Shown here: positions 1 to 8,582 of the stretch, piece after piece
How the letters are laid out: each line of letters opens with the position of its first letter
Position numbering within the stretch: the first letter of the stretch is position 1
Assembly (NCBI GenBank): GCA_036654375.1
Contig: JAVVSD010000001.1
Span: 186,001-250,000, forward strand
Reading direction: 5' to 3'
Source of the DNA: RZYX01 sp036654375
GTDB lineage: Bacteria; Bacillota; Clostridia; Oscillospirales; Acutalibacteraceae
DNA: 64,000 nt
Made by a program: the position numbers and the translations under genes
The notes under the pieces: model-generated
The model's input: the letters and a program-made list of their open reading frames with translations, nothing else
What the model was told of the DNA's origin: nothing
Database searches by the model: none

Positions 1-2640
1 CTTACGCTTAATAACTTCTTTAACAATAATAGGCTTTAGCTCTTCATACTTATGCCCTGCTTCGTCATGTGTTCTAACAAGTGTAATCGCATCGAACTTA
101 CATCTTGTAGTACACGCACCACAACCGATACAAGTATATTCATCAACAACAGTTGCACCACAGCCAAGGCAACGCTCTGTTTCTTTTTTTACTTGCTCTT
201 CTGTTAGTGTTGACCTGAGGTCCTTGAATGAGTATTTTGCTTTTGCTGTGTCAGCATGAGCTGCTTTTTGTCTTGGTGTATTGTCATATCCATTAAGGTC
301 GAGATTATTCTTGTCAAGCGAACGATATTCTCTTCTGTCGCGTCCATTGACAAGGCTCTGGCCAGGATGAACAAATCTGTGAATTGAAATAGCACCCTGT
401 TTACCAGCTGCAATTGCATTGATTGCAAACTGTGGCCCTGTCATTGCATCTCCACCTGCAAAGATGTCTTGCTCATCTGTCTGAAGTGTGAATGAGTCAG
501 CCTTAACTGTCTTGTTAGGATTAAGTACAACTTTGCTATCTGCAAGAAGATTGCCATAATCCATTGCCTGACCAACAGATATAAGAACGCTGTCTGCTTC
601 AACCATCTTTATTTCGTTCTCGTCATATTTAGGGCTAAATTTACCGTTTGCATCAAAAACGGAAACGCATTTTTTGAACTCTACGCCAACAACTTTTCCA
701 TCTTCAACAACGATACGCTTTGGACCCCAAGAGTTGTTGATTTCAATCTTTTCTTCCTGTGCCTCTTCAATTTCCTCTTCAAGGGCTGGCATTTCGTCAA
801 AGCTTTCAAGGCAGAACATATCAACTTTTTCTGCTCCAACTCTTGTTGCTGTTCTTGCGACATCAATTGCAACATTTCCGCCACCGATTACAACGACTTT
901 GCCGTTTAGCTTAATTTCGTTTCCAAGGCTTACTTCACGAAGGAAGTCAACGCCTGTGATAACACCCTGTGCATCTTCTCCGTCTATTCCAAGACTTCTG
1001 CCTGCCTGTGCGCCAATTGCAAGGTAGAATGCCTCATAGCCCTGTCCCCGAAGGTCGCTGAGTGACATATCTTTACCAACTTCAACGCCTGTCTTGAACT
1101 CAACTCCAAGCTCTTTAAGTATATCTATTTCTGCATTTATTACATCTTTTTCAAGTCTGAAAGCAGGAATTCCAAGTGTGAGCATTCCGCCAAGCACCTT
1201 TTGCTTTTCAAATACGGTAACATTATATCCATCAATTGCAAGATAATATGCACAAGAAAGACCAGAAGGACCTGAACCTATAACCGCTATCTTGTTGCCG
1301 TAATCGTGCATTTTCTTTGGTACAAAACGATGCTCTGAATTCATATCTTGCTCTGCTATGAACTTTTTGATTTCATCGATTGCGATTGGATCGTCTAAAT
1401 CGCCTCTTGTACATTCTGATTCACAGCCAGCTGGACAAATGCGTCCACAAATTGCTGGGAATGGATTCTCTGTCTTTATAAGTTCAAGTGCATCTCTGTA
1501 TTTACCCTGAGCCGCAAGCTTGATATATCCCTGTACTGCGATATGTGCAGGACATTTTGTTTTGCATGGGCTTGTTCCAGAATCAACAACATTTTTTCTG
1601 TTGATACGGTGGTCTTCGTTCCACTTATCTGGCCCCCATTCTGTATTATGTGCAAAATCTTTTCTTACTTTTTCAACTATTGGTGTCTTTGTACAGAGCT
1701 TTTGACCAAGTTTAAGAGCATTTACTGGGCAAACTTCAACGCATCTTCCGCAAGCAACGCACTTATCCTTGTCAACCTTTGAAGTATAGTTTGAACGAAC
1801 CATGTCATTGTTGTTAAACATACCTGCAATTCGTGTTGCATAGCATGAACAGCCACAGCAGTTACAGATTGCGTGTGTTTTACCTGTTCCGTCAAGGTTT
1901 GGCATCTGATGCATAAGCCCATTTTCTTCAGCCCTTTTGATGATGTCAAAGGCCTCTTCACGAGTGATTTTTCTGCCTCTGCCTGTCTTTATGTAATACT
2001 CTGCAGCAAAACCAAGCTGAATACACATATCCTCTTTTAAGTGTCCGCAGCCCTCTCCCAATGCTTCTCTTGAAGTACGGCAAGAACAGTCAGAAACTGA
2101 AAAAACAGTATTTTCATTAAGGTATTTTGATACCTCTTCATAAGATGCTCTTTTTGTTTCACCTTGAATGGCAGATTCAATCGGAATAACACGCATTGGT
2201 CCCGTTCCGATTGGAAAAACTCCAGCTCCCGCAGGCGCTTTCTTTCTTCCATATACTTCAAATGCCTCTGCAATCTGCTTAAAGTTTTCAACTTTAGATT
2301 TGTCATAATGGTTAACAACAAGTTCCATATGACCAGGAACCCAAACATCAACCCAATATTTATCTATTCCACTTTGCTTTTCATAGAATGAGCCGCCTTC
2401 TTTTACAAGCTCCTCTAAAATTCTTTTTGTTTCATCAACAGGTTTTCCGCAACGCGCTGCAACTTCTTCTGCACTCAACGGATGACGAAATTCAAGATGA
2501 ATTCCAACATCAGCCATCTCATCTGTTATGACTGGCTCAAGAAGTTTATATTCAGGATCATCATAAGTTAATGCTCCCTTTTTACCATTTTCTGTACGAT
2601 TTATTCTGTTAGCGAAAGCTAACACTTTTGCATTTGGCAT
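1..2640 (-). CDS. multidomain Fe-S flavoprotein oxidoreductase (GltD-like), 3' end outside window
   Basis: One open frame runs from an ATG at 2640 (GAGGAGG 8 nt upstream) to the window edge, at least 880 codons. In order it shows a winged-helix-like N-terminus (about 45-110), a Cys-rich region with CNCCGCSC, a ferredoxin motif CVACGRCVEVCP, a GltD-type Cys-rich linker (CKTKCPAH, CGRICPAGCESEC), an FAD Rossmann motif (VIGSGPSGLSCAYYL), an NADPH motif (VIGGGNVAIDVAR), and a C-terminal ferredoxin pair (CLGCG, CIGCGACTTRC). Family knowledge: this is the glutamate synthase small subunit / NfnB-like flavoprotein class, which moves electrons between NAD(P)H and Fe-S partners. The true partner is unknown. 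It lies 39 nt downstream of hypB and is probably cotranscribed with it. Confident on class, not on reaction. Confidence 0.85.
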   Translation of the reverse strand, partial: MPNAKVLAFANRINRTENGKKGALTYDDPEYKLLEPVITDEMADVGIHLEFRHPLSAEEVAARCGKPVDETKRILEELVKEGGSFYEKQSGIDKYWVDVWVPGHMELVVNHYDKSKVENFKQIAEAFEVYGRKKAPAGAGVFPIGTGPMRVIPIESAIQGETKRASYEEVSKYLNENTVFSVSDCSCRTSREALGEGCGHLKEDMCIQLGFAAEYYIKTGRGRKITREEAFDIIKRAEENGLMHQMPNLDGTGKTHAICNCCGCSCYATRIAGMFNNNDMVRSNYTSKVDKDKCVACGRCVEVCPVNALKLGQKLCTKTPIVEKVRKDFAHNTEWGPDKWNEDHRINRKNVVDSGTSPCKTKCPAHIAVQGYIKLAAQGKYRDALELIKTENPFPAICGRICPAGCESECTRGDLDDPIAIDEIKKFIAEQDMNSEHRFVPKKMHDYGNKIAVIGSGPSGLSCAYYLAIDGYNVTVFEKQKVLGGMLTLGIPAFRLEKDVINAEIDILKELGVEFKTGVEVGKDMSLSDLRGQGYEAFYLAIGAQAGRSLGIDGEDAQGVITGVDFLREVSLGNEIKLNGKVVVIGGGNVAIDVARTATRVGAEKVDMFCLESFDEMPALEEEIEEAQEEKIEINNSWGPKRIVVEDGKVVGVEFKKCVSVFDANGKFSPKYDENEIKMVEADSVLISVGQAMDYGNLLADSKVVLNPNKTVKADSFTLQTDEQDIFAGGDAMTGPQFAINAIAAGKQGAISIHRFVHPGQSLVNGRDRREYRSLDKNNLDLNGYDNTPRQKAAHADTAKAKYSFKDLRSTLTEEQVKKETERCLGCGATVVDEYTCIGCGACTTRCKFDAITLVRTHDEAGHKYEELKPIIVKEVIKRK

Positions 2641-2679
2641 ATTCATTTCCTCCTCAAAATCATTTAATCTGTAAAAGCA

Positions 2680-3348
2680 TTATTTTTTCCAATCGTTCAC
2701 TTCTGTACGAATCCAGTTTACCCATTCCTCAATTCCTTCTCCTGTTTTTGCAGAGATTGGAATTATTTTAATATTTGGATTCAACTTTAATACTCGTTCT
2801 TTGCACGCTTCTAAATCAAAATCGAAAAAATCCATTGCATCTATTTTATTGATTAACAAAACATCAACAATCGAAAACATTAGTGGGTATTTTAATGGCT
2901 TGTCGTCACCCTCAGGTACGCTTAAAATCATTGCATTTTTTGAGGCACCTGTGTCAAATTCCGCAGGGCAAACGAGGTTTCCAACATTTTCAAGAATCGC
3001 AAAATCAATTCCCTGCGTTCCAAGACCTTCAAGCCCCTGCTTTGTCATATCTGCATCAAGATGGCACATTCCACCTGTGTGCAATTGAATAACCTTTGCA
3101 CCTGTGGATGAAATAGTGTGTGCATCAACATCTGAGTCAATATCTGCCTCCATGACGCCAATCTTCATCTCATCCTTCAACGCATCAATTGTTCTCATAA
3201 GCGTTGTTGTTTTTCCAGAGCCTGGTGATGACATCAGATTGAGCAGAAAAGTCCTGTTTTTCTTAAGCTCTGCCCTTAATAAATCTGCTTGCTTATTGTT
3301 GTCTGCAAAAACGCTTTGCTTAATCTCAAGAACTCTAAATTTGTCCAT
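2680..3348 (-). CDS. hypB: HypB, GTPase for nickel insertion into [NiFe] hydrogenase
   Basis: The 222-residue protein has Walker A SSPGSGKTT, a Cys/His metal site in HTGGMCHLDADM, a second conserved block ENVGNLVCPAEFDTGAS, and the guanine-specificity motif NKID. These are the hallmarks of HypB, a SIMIBI GTPase that delivers nickel to hydrogenase (or urease) precursors together with HypA. The N-terminal CxxCGC nickel motif of E. coli HypB and the His-rich stretch of some homologues are absent. Start at 3348 has GGAGG upstream. No hypA, hypC-F or hydrogenase subunit is in the window. The only linked gene is the downstream flavoprotein. Confidence 0.93.
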   Translation of the reverse strand: MDKFRVLEIKQSVFADNNKQADLLRAELKKNRTFLLNLMSSPGSGKTTTLMRTIDALKDEMKIGVMEADIDSDVDAHTISSTGAKVIQLHTGGMCHLDADMTKQGLEGLGTQGIDFAILENVGNLVCPAEFDTGASKNAMILSVPEGDDKPLKYPLMFSIVDVLLINKIDAMDFFDFDLEACKERVLKLNPNIKIIPISAKTGEGIEEWVNWIRTEVNDWKK

Positions 3349-3584
3349 TCATTTTTGCCTCCATTTCTTGGTTAGATAATTACACAATTGCTCAATTTTA
3401 TCCTTGTTTATATTTTAACATACTATAAAAATAAAAACAACCATAATATCGAATCACATTCAGCCAAAAATGAACAAAATTACGATATGATTGTTGTTAT
3501 ATTTGATAATATATTCTCTTGCTGTCAAATTTATATGTTTATCACTGCTTTTTTCCTTGCTATAAAAAATTTTTTAATTATATG

Positions 3585-3613
3585 TTGACAAAATGGAATA
3601 CAGTAACTATAAT
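3585..3613 (+). promoter_or_regulatory. perfect sigma-A promoter
   Basis: TTGACA (3585-3590), 17-bp spacer, TATAAT (3608-3613): both hexamers match consensus exactly. It reads rightward into a stretch with no annotated gene and faces the terminator hairpin at 3762-3786. Predicted +1 is about 3620. Confidence 0.75.
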
Positions 3614-3624
3614 GAAAATATGGA

Positions 3625-3636
3625 GAACATTTGTTC
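3625..3636. promoter_or_regulatory. LexA-like operator GAACATTTGTTC
   Basis: GAAC-N4-GTTC fits the Gram-positive LexA (DinR) box core and lies 12 nt downstream of a perfect -10, where a repressor would block initiation. The same GAACATTTGT core occurs twice around the promoter at 29423-29451. Function as a LexA site is inferred from the pattern. Confidence 0.55.
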
Positions 3637-3696
3637 TCTGCTCTTTGCAATATTTTATTTTGCCTTTATAATCTTTTATTCTTTATGTCAGTTTAA
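3631..3696 (+). CDS. possible 21-residue hydrophobic peptide, TTG start
   Basis: GGAG at 3622-3625 is followed after 5 nt by TTG and 21 codons ending at TAA (3694-3696). The peptide is almost entirely Leu, Phe, Ile, Val, Cys and Ser with no charged residue, so it would insert in a membrane. It sits directly behind the consensus promoter and overlaps the LexA-like operator. Type I toxins such as TisB are SOS-induced hydrophobic peptides of this size, but T-rich DNA encodes Phe/Leu by chance, so this is a weak call. The transcript could instead be a non-coding RNA. Confidence 0.3.
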   Translation: MFSALCNILFCLYNLLFFMSV

Positions 3697-3716
3697 TATT
3701 TTACTTTATTAAACTG
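3689..3716 (+). other. 9-bp RNA hairpin within the 3620-3790 transcript
   Basis: CAGTTTAAT (3689-3697) and ATTAAACTG (3708-3716) are exact complements around a 10-nt loop and are followed by GGGG rather than a T run. It is therefore a structured element inside the predicted short transcript, not a terminator. The left arm overlaps the end of the small TTG frame. Confidence 0.45.
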
Positions 3717-3761
3717 GGGGACATTAAATCCGCCACTACATCAATAATATTGTTTGCAAAA

Positions 3762-3786
3762 AAAGAGGGTGTTTTTCACCCTCTTT
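3762..3786. terminator. rho-independent terminator after the DUF2207 gene
   Basis: AAAGAGGGTG and CACCCTCTTT pair perfectly around a 5-nt loop. On the minus strand the stem is followed by seven T, giving a strong terminator for the gene ending at 3795. On the plus strand it is followed by TAAATATTTTT and could also end the short transcript from the 3585 promoter. Confidence 0.8.
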
Positions 3787-3794
3787 AAATATTT

Positions 3795-5603
3795 TTATCT
3801 GCTTCCTCCTCCAAAGCCGCCGCCGGAAAAGCCGCCGCCACCGCCAAAGGAAGAAAAGCCACCGCCACCTGCACTTGCCTGTGCAACCTCTGCTGCCGAA
3901 TGGCCAGCCGAAGCACCTGACATACCTGCATAAGAAATTGTGTTTATCATTCTCATCATAATGTAGATATCAAACATATCAACATTTGTACCATCCTGTG
4001 GAACCGTAAAGTAATCCGGACAAAGCTTTTTAAACTCTTCCGATACTTTGTCGGCAATTCCAAACAGTGAAGCAAAGACAAGATAGTCGTCCCAAAGCTG
4101 AACTTCTGCCGCCTGACGCTCATTTATAATCGTAAAGTCCTCAAGATACTTTTTAAAGCCAATCATATCAAGAGCCTGCTTCTTGCCCTTATCTGTCAAT
4201 ACAGTTTGGTTGGTTTTTATTAAATTAAAGAATACTTTCTTTTCAGCAACCATTGTTGAACACATGGAACTCAATTCATCAGCACCAATAGATTCAGCTG
4301 TTTCAAGCCAACACTCAACATCTTCATAGTTCTCTTTTGACCACTTGAAGAACTCTTTTTCCTGAAGAATATTATCTCCTCCTGATGCCTTTAATAGCAA
4401 TCTATAAAGTGAAGCTTCAACGCCTTGGAATGATTCTATTCCAGCATCAAAGACTATAGATGGTTGCATTGAGTCACCCAAAAGACCAAGGAAGCTCTTC
4501 TTTGGTGTTTCCTTTATTGAAATTTTGCCATGCTGGAGCCAACGGAGAAGATAGGCCGAAATTATTGCACCTTCAGTCTTTGTCATATCAAGATTTTTTA
4601 AGACATTGTAAGATGCGGTTATACTTCCTCCAAAAGGAATATCCCTACAATATGTTGCTGATTTAATCTGGTTTTTGTCAATACCATAGCCCGTTGTTGA
4701 TGAATAAAGTGAATTTTTACCCGATTTTTTTAAAACCTTTGGAAGAAAAAAAGTCACAACAAAAATCAAAGCCATTACCCAAAACATACTGTTACCAAAT
4801 GAATCGGAAGATTCACCGTCATAGTAAGAGTTGTTTCCATTAGTATCGCTATCATAGTCACTGCCCTCAAAGGCGGTTTCTTTCATTTGCCCAAATGTTT
4901 CGTCCGTTTTGATACTTGTTGGATTAAATATTCCAGAGGTGAAGCCAACCATTATGTTTACATAGTCTATACCAAACGAACCGCTACTTGATGATTCTGC
5001 AACAATTTTGCCATCATCGGTAAAGTTGATGTTGCCCTCAAAGCCAAAAGCCCAAATATCTGAGTTGTCATCATTAAAGGCAATACCATCACGAGATATT
5101 GTGACTTTTATGTGCTGTGGGTCATCGCTTAATCCTTCGTTTATGAATCTGTTGTTGAATCCATCTGCATCTGAAAACCTTTTTACTACATTTGTCATTT
5201 TATATGACACTGTGTATTTATGGTTTCCTAAGCTTCCAACTCCCCAGCAAAGCTCATATTCATCGCCTTTGTCGACTATTCCACACTTTCCCTCTTTTTC
5301 CTCAATAGAGCGTTGTGTGTCCCAGTCGCCTTCATTTATAAACTGCCTGCCATTTTCGTCTGAAACCATAAAGTCTGAAATTTTAATGTCGCCAAGATTT
5401 CCCTGAACAAGGTACCATTCGGTGCCACTTGCAACAGTCACATCCCAAACCTCTGTTATATATGCGTTGCCCTCATTATCCAAGCGCGCTGTTATGTCAA
5501 TATCCCTGATTTCCGGGCTATACGCACTTGCAGAAAAAGGCAATGAAACTGCAATGATTAATGCTATAAGCACTGCAGTTATCGTCTTTTTTCTCAATTT
5601 CAT
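3795..5603 (-). CDS. DUF2207-domain membrane protein with Gly-rich tail
   Basis: The 602-residue protein has a signal peptide (about 1-28, ending SASA), an extracellular N-terminal region of DUF2207 type, a membrane segment near 275-295 (MFWVMALIFVVTFFLP), a cytoplasmic region, and a C-terminus of repeated GGGGF/GGF units. The Gly-rich tail is common in this family. Start has GGAGTG six bases upstream. It is 16 nt downstream of lemA. LemA plus DUF2207 or TPM-domain proteins form a recurring envelope module whose biochemical role is not established. Confidence 0.85.
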   Translation of the reverse strand: MKLRKKTITAVLIALIIAVSLPFSASAYSPEIRDIDITARLDNEGNAYITEVWDVTVASGTEWYLVQGNLGDIKISDFMVSDENGRQFINEGDWDTQRSIEEKEGKCGIVDKGDEYELCWGVGSLGNHKYTVSYKMTNVVKRFSDADGFNNRFINEGLSDDPQHIKVTISRDGIAFNDDNSDIWAFGFEGNINFTDDGKIVAESSSSGSFGIDYVNIMVGFTSGIFNPTSIKTDETFGQMKETAFEGSDYDSDTNGNNSYYDGESSDSFGNSMFWVMALIFVVTFFLPKVLKKSGKNSLYSSTTGYGIDKNQIKSATYCRDIPFGGSITASYNVLKNLDMTKTEGAIISAYLLRWLQHGKISIKETPKKSFLGLLGDSMQPSIVFDAGIESFQGVEASLYRLLLKASGGDNILQEKEFFKWSKENYEDVECWLETAESIGADELSSMCSTMVAEKKVFFNLIKTNQTVLTDKGKKQALDMIGFKKYLEDFTIINERQAAEVQLWDDYLVFASLFGIADKVSEEFKKLCPDYFTVPQDGTNVDMFDIYIMMRMINTISYAGMSGASAGHSAAEVAQASAGGGGFSSFGGGGGFSGGGFGGGSR

Positions 5604-5619
5604 AAGTTACACTCCACCA

Positions 5620-6165
5620 TCACATTTTTGGCATCTGTGTTTTTGAATCCTCTGTTTTTAGATATTCACGAATGCTAAATCCCATTGGTCTTGCGATAAA
5701 ACACACAGGAATTTGGCGAACAGTTCTGTTGAACTTTGTAACTGTATCGTTGTATACCATTCTGCTGTGACGGACATTTTCCTCATACTGCTTTACGCCG
5801 TCCATTGTTTCTTTATACATTGTGTTTGCTTTGAGGTCTGGATACGCTTCAGCAATTGCCATAAGTCGGCCCATAGCCTGTGTGAGAATGTTTTCCTGCT
5901 CCTCTGCATCTTGTGCTGTGCTATGTGCATCTATTGTTCGTCTTGAGCCAATTACATCCATAAGTGTCTTGTGCTCATGTTCTGAATACTGCTTTGTAAG
6001 GTCAACAAGCGCTGTTAAAGCGTCCCAACGGCTGTTTTGCTGGACACCAATTTGTGACAATGAGTTCCCGCAAAGTTCGTCAAGGCTCACAAGCTTTCTC
6101 TGTGACATAACAACCCACAAAATTAATACAACCGCTATAACTACAAGTGCAATAATCCATTCCAT
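5620..6165 (-). CDS. lemA: LemA family membrane protein
   Basis: The 181-residue protein has one N-terminal membrane segment (about 3-20, IALVVIAVVLILWVV) followed by a helical domain with the LemA family pattern (RKLVSLDELCGNSLSQIGVQ, then a C-terminal NRTVRQIPVCFIA block). LemA proteins are small single-pass proteins of uncertain function, often next to DUF2207 or TPM proteins, as here. It is first gene of a two-gene minus-strand operon with a recognisable promoter at 6196-6225. Confidence 0.9.
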   Translation of the reverse strand: MEWIIALVVIAVVLILWVVMSQRKLVSLDELCGNSLSQIGVQQNSRWDALTALVDLTKQYSEHEHKTLMDVIGSRRTIDAHSTAQDAEEQENILTQAMGRLMAIAEAYPDLKANTMYKETMDGVKQYEENVRHSRMVYNDTVTKFNRTVRQIPVCFIARPMGFSIREYLKTEDSKTQMPKM

Positions 6166-6195
6166 ATTTCATACCCCCAATTTATTTACCCTCTA

Positions 6196-6225
6196 ATTAT
6201 ACAATAAACAGCCCATATTTATCAA
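6196..6225 (-). promoter_or_regulatory. promoter for lemA operon
   Basis: On the minus strand TTGATA (6225-6220), an 18-bp spacer and a perfect TATAAT (6201-6196) precede lemA by about 30 bp. It lies in the 97-bp divergent gap to the lysis-cassette regulator. Confidence 0.6.
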
Positions 6226-6262
6226 GCAATATACCATAATAAACTTTAATGGAGATGAGTTC

Positions 6263-6910
6263 ATGCTTAATACACAATACATATGCTATGAAATGCTTGA
6301 CGAAGACATTTTTACAGCCCAAAAAGCATATTCCTGCTGGGAAAGTTCTAAACATGAAACACCCGTTGACTTTATTTCACGAAAACGGTCCGTCGAGCTT
6401 TCACTGCTATTAAATGAAGTTGTTGAAAACGAGCTGACAAAAATCGAACAAAATATTTTGCATATGTTTTATTTTGAAAAGCTTTCGGTGACGGACATTG
6501 CAAAAGAGCTTTGTCTTAATAGGTCAACAGTTTCAAGACGCATTGATATTATTAATGAAAAGATTTTTTGCAGCCTTAAATATGCTATAAAATTCAAATA
6601 TGACCAGATTGATGACTATATTTTTCCGCTTGCTCTTAGAGAGGCTTTTTCTTACTGTGCTTTGCAAAAATCAGAGCCAAACTGCATTGGCGGAAGACTT
6701 TTAAGGCTTCGTAAACTTGCAAGAATAACCTGCAACGAGCTTTCTCACTGTACAAATATTAGCGAAAACAGACTTTTGAATATTGAAGTTGGACATGAGT
6801 GCATGACAGCCCAAGAGGCAGTTTGCCTTGCAGCATTTTTTAATGTTTCCACAGATTATATTCTAACAGGTAAACAAAACAATAAAAATACGGAGGATAC
6901 ATATGTATAA
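6263..6910 (+). CDS. sigma-region-4-like plus XRE HTH regulator of the lysis cassette
   Basis: The 215-residue protein combines two DNA-binding regions. Residues about 55-110 resemble sigma-70 region 4 (LTKIEQNILHMFYFEKLSVT, then DIAKELCLNRSTVSRRI). Residues about 145-205 form an XRE/Cro-type HTH (LRLRKLARITCNELSHCTNI, ending with the typical FFNVSTDYILTG). Start ATG has GGAGATGA upstream. Its end overlaps the start of the GH25 lysozyme by 8 nt, so it probably controls the lysin and holins. No close named homologue is recognised. Sigma-like regulators next to holins are known for clostridial toxin and bacteriocin release loci, which is an analogy only. Confidence 0.65.
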   Translation: MLNTQYICYEMLDEDIFTAQKAYSCWESSKHETPVDFISRKRSVELSLLLNEVVENELTKIEQNILHMFYFEKLSVTDIAKELCLNRSTVSRRIDIINEKIFCSLKYAIKFKYDQIDDYIFPLALREAFSYCALQKSEPNCIGGRLLRLRKLARITCNELSHCTNISENRLLNIEVGHECMTAQEAVCLAAFFNVSTDYILTGKQNNKNTEDTYV

Positions 6911-7976
6911 AATTTTAGATATATCAAAGCATCAGGGAACGGTTGACTTTGAAAAAATGAAGTCAAAAGGAATTGACGGTGTTATGTGCCGTTGTGCCTA
7001 TTCTGGCTACAAAGACAGCAAATTTGACGAATTTGCACAGGCTGCACAAAATGCAAATATTCCAATTGGCGCCTATGCTTTTTGCACATGGCATTACAGC
7101 AGTTTTAGCGTCAACAAGGCTTCTGCAATGATTGCTGCAGAGTCGGAGGCAAATAAGATTATTGAGATTTTAAAGCACAAAAAAATCGGCGGTCCAGTTG
7201 CCATTGACTTGGAGCTTGAGAGTGGTCAATCCACTTTGCTCACAAAAGAGGAAATGACTTGCATTGCCAATCATTATCTTGACAAGCTTTCAAATGCGGG
7301 GTATACACCTCTGCTCTACTGCTCTATAAGCTGGCTTTTTGACAAGCTAAACTGCACCGAAATTGAATACCCTTTATGGGTTGCTTATTATAATTCCGCC
7401 GGACACGAAAGTAATTCTTTTCCAAGCACTAAGTATGGAGTTTTGATGCAGTCATTAAAAGACAGAATCTGTTTGTGGCAATACTCTTCGCATGGAGATG
7501 GAAAAAGCTTCGGTACTTCGAGCGAGCGAGTTGACCTTAACCACTGCTATATTAAATTTTGCACACAATCGGACAATTCTTCGTATGATAAATTGTGTAA
7601 GGAAGAACCCGCTCTTTACACCGTTTTAAAAGAAGATACGCTGACCTCGATTTCAGCAAAGCATAACATCTTATTAAATGAGCTTATAGCCTTAAATTCG
7701 CAGATAAAAAATCCCAATCTGATATATGTTGGACAGCAAATAAAAATTCCAGCATCTAAGATTCCTCAATCCACACAATGTAACAATGAAATATGTGTCG
7801 GATGCACTGTAAAGCTTCGGCAAGGTGCTAAAACTTTCGATGGTAAAGGCATTGCAAGCTTTGTGTTTTTGAATACATATTCCGTTGACCAACTAAAGGG
7901 TAATCGCGCAGTTCTTGATGTTAAGGGAATTTGCACTCCGGTTAATACTGCGGATTTGATTAAGGTGAATTTATGA
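6903..7976 (+). CDS. GH25 lysozyme with LysM domain (phage-type endolysin)
   Basis: The 357-residue enzyme begins with the GH25 signature ILDISKHQGTVDFEKMK and carries the catalytic acidic pair in AIDLELE. A LysM domain lies at about 237-285 (YTVLKEDTLTSISAKHNIL, then LIYVGQQIKIP), followed by an SH3-like C-terminal region. GH25 enzymes hydrolyse the MurNAc-GlcNAc bond. There is no signal peptide, as expected for an endolysin exported by a holin. It overlaps the regulator upstream by 8 nt and the first holin-like gene downstream by 4 nt. Confidence 0.9.
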   Translation: MYKILDISKHQGTVDFEKMKSKGIDGVMCRCAYSGYKDSKFDEFAQAAQNANIPIGAYAFCTWHYSSFSVNKASAMIAAESEANKIIEILKHKKIGGPVAIDLELESGQSTLLTKEEMTCIANHYLDKLSNAGYTPLLYCSISWLFDKLNCTEIEYPLWVAYYNSAGHESNSFPSTKYGVLMQSLKDRICLWQYSSHGDGKSFGTSSERVDLNHCYIKFCTQSDNSSYDKLCKEEPALYTVLKEDTLTSISAKHNILLNELIALNSQIKNPNLIYVGQQIKIPASKIPQSTQCNNEICVGCTVKLRQGAKTFDGKGIASFVFLNTYSVDQLKGNRAVLDVKGICTPVNTADLIKVNL

Positions 7977-8302
7977 TGGATTTTATTATTGAATACTGGT
8001 TGGAATGTATTTTTAGCGGGCTTATTGCGGTTCTTGGCTTAGCTGTAAGACTTGTTTGTGTTCGTTTGAAAAGGCTTGCATATGTTGAGCATGGATTGCA
8101 AGCTCTGTTAAAAGACAGAATAATTCAAGCTTATAATCACATCATTAAGCAAGGATATTGCCCTATTTATGCACTTGAAAATATTTCGGAAATGTACGAG
8201 CAATATCATTTGCTTGGAGGCAATGGCACTGTTACAAGGCTTGTTGAAGAGCTTAAGCAACTGCCTACCCTTCCTCAAGTTAAAAAAGAAAAGGAGGAAT
8301 AA
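7973..8302 (+). CDS. phage holin-like small membrane protein
   Basis: The 109-residue protein has one N-terminal hydrophobic segment (about 10-30) and a soluble tail containing AYNHIIKQGYCPIYALENIS and GGNGTVTRL, a pattern seen in small proteins of clostridial phage lysis modules. It overlaps the lysozyme by 4 nt and precedes the second holin by 2 nt. Exact role (holin, antiholin or accessory) cannot be read from sequence. Confidence 0.6.
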   Translation: MMDFIIEYWLECIFSGLIAVLGLAVRLVCVRLKRLAYVEHGLQALLKDRIIQAYNHIIKQGYCPIYALENISEMYEQYHLLGGNGTVTRLVEELKQLPTLPQVKKEKEE

Positions 8303-8304
8303 CC

Positions 8305-8556
8305 ATGGATTTTATTAGTTATGTAAAAGGTGAAGGTATTATTCTTATTCCTGTGCTTTATATTCTTGGTTTGATTATCAAAGGGATTGAAAAAATTCCC
8401 GACAAATATATTCCAGTAATTTTACTTTTTATCGGCTGTTTATTATCCTTGTTGTTGCTTGGATTTACAGCGTCCTCCTTTATTCAGGGAGTACTTTTAA
8501 CTGGTGCCGCAGTATATGGGCATCAGGTTTTTAAGCAGATGTCAAAAAGCGAATAG
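8305..8556 (+). CDS. A118-type phage holin
   Basis: The 83-residue protein has three hydrophobic segments (about 12-28, 34-55, 57-75) with short charged ends, and the pattern LIPVLYILGLIIKGIEKIPD resembles the A118-like holin family. Holins form the membrane lesions that let endolysin reach the wall. It ends the four-gene lysis operon and is followed by a strong terminator at 8583. Confidence 0.75.
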   Translation: MDFISYVKGEGIILIPVLYILGLIIKGIEKIPDKYIPVILLFIGCLLSLLLLGFTASSFIQGVLLTGAAVYGHQVFKQMSKSE

Positions 8557-8582
8557 AATTATAAATATATTGTAAAAAATTA

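Noticed and set aside
674..1027. Ser/Pro/Thr-rich 117-codon frame on the plus strand
   Set aside because: It is the antisense shadow of the Fe-S flavoprotein, which has clear cofactor motifs.
3388..3588. 66-codon frame on the plus strand in the gap after hypB
   Set aside because: No ribosome site, Lys/Asn/Ile-rich composition expected of AT-rich DNA, and it precedes the consensus promoter at 3585 rather than following it.
6263..8556. Remnant of an ordinary prophage
   Set aside because: All four genes are intact, overlap and share a terminator, with unrelated envelope genes on both sides; decay is possible but not the best reading.
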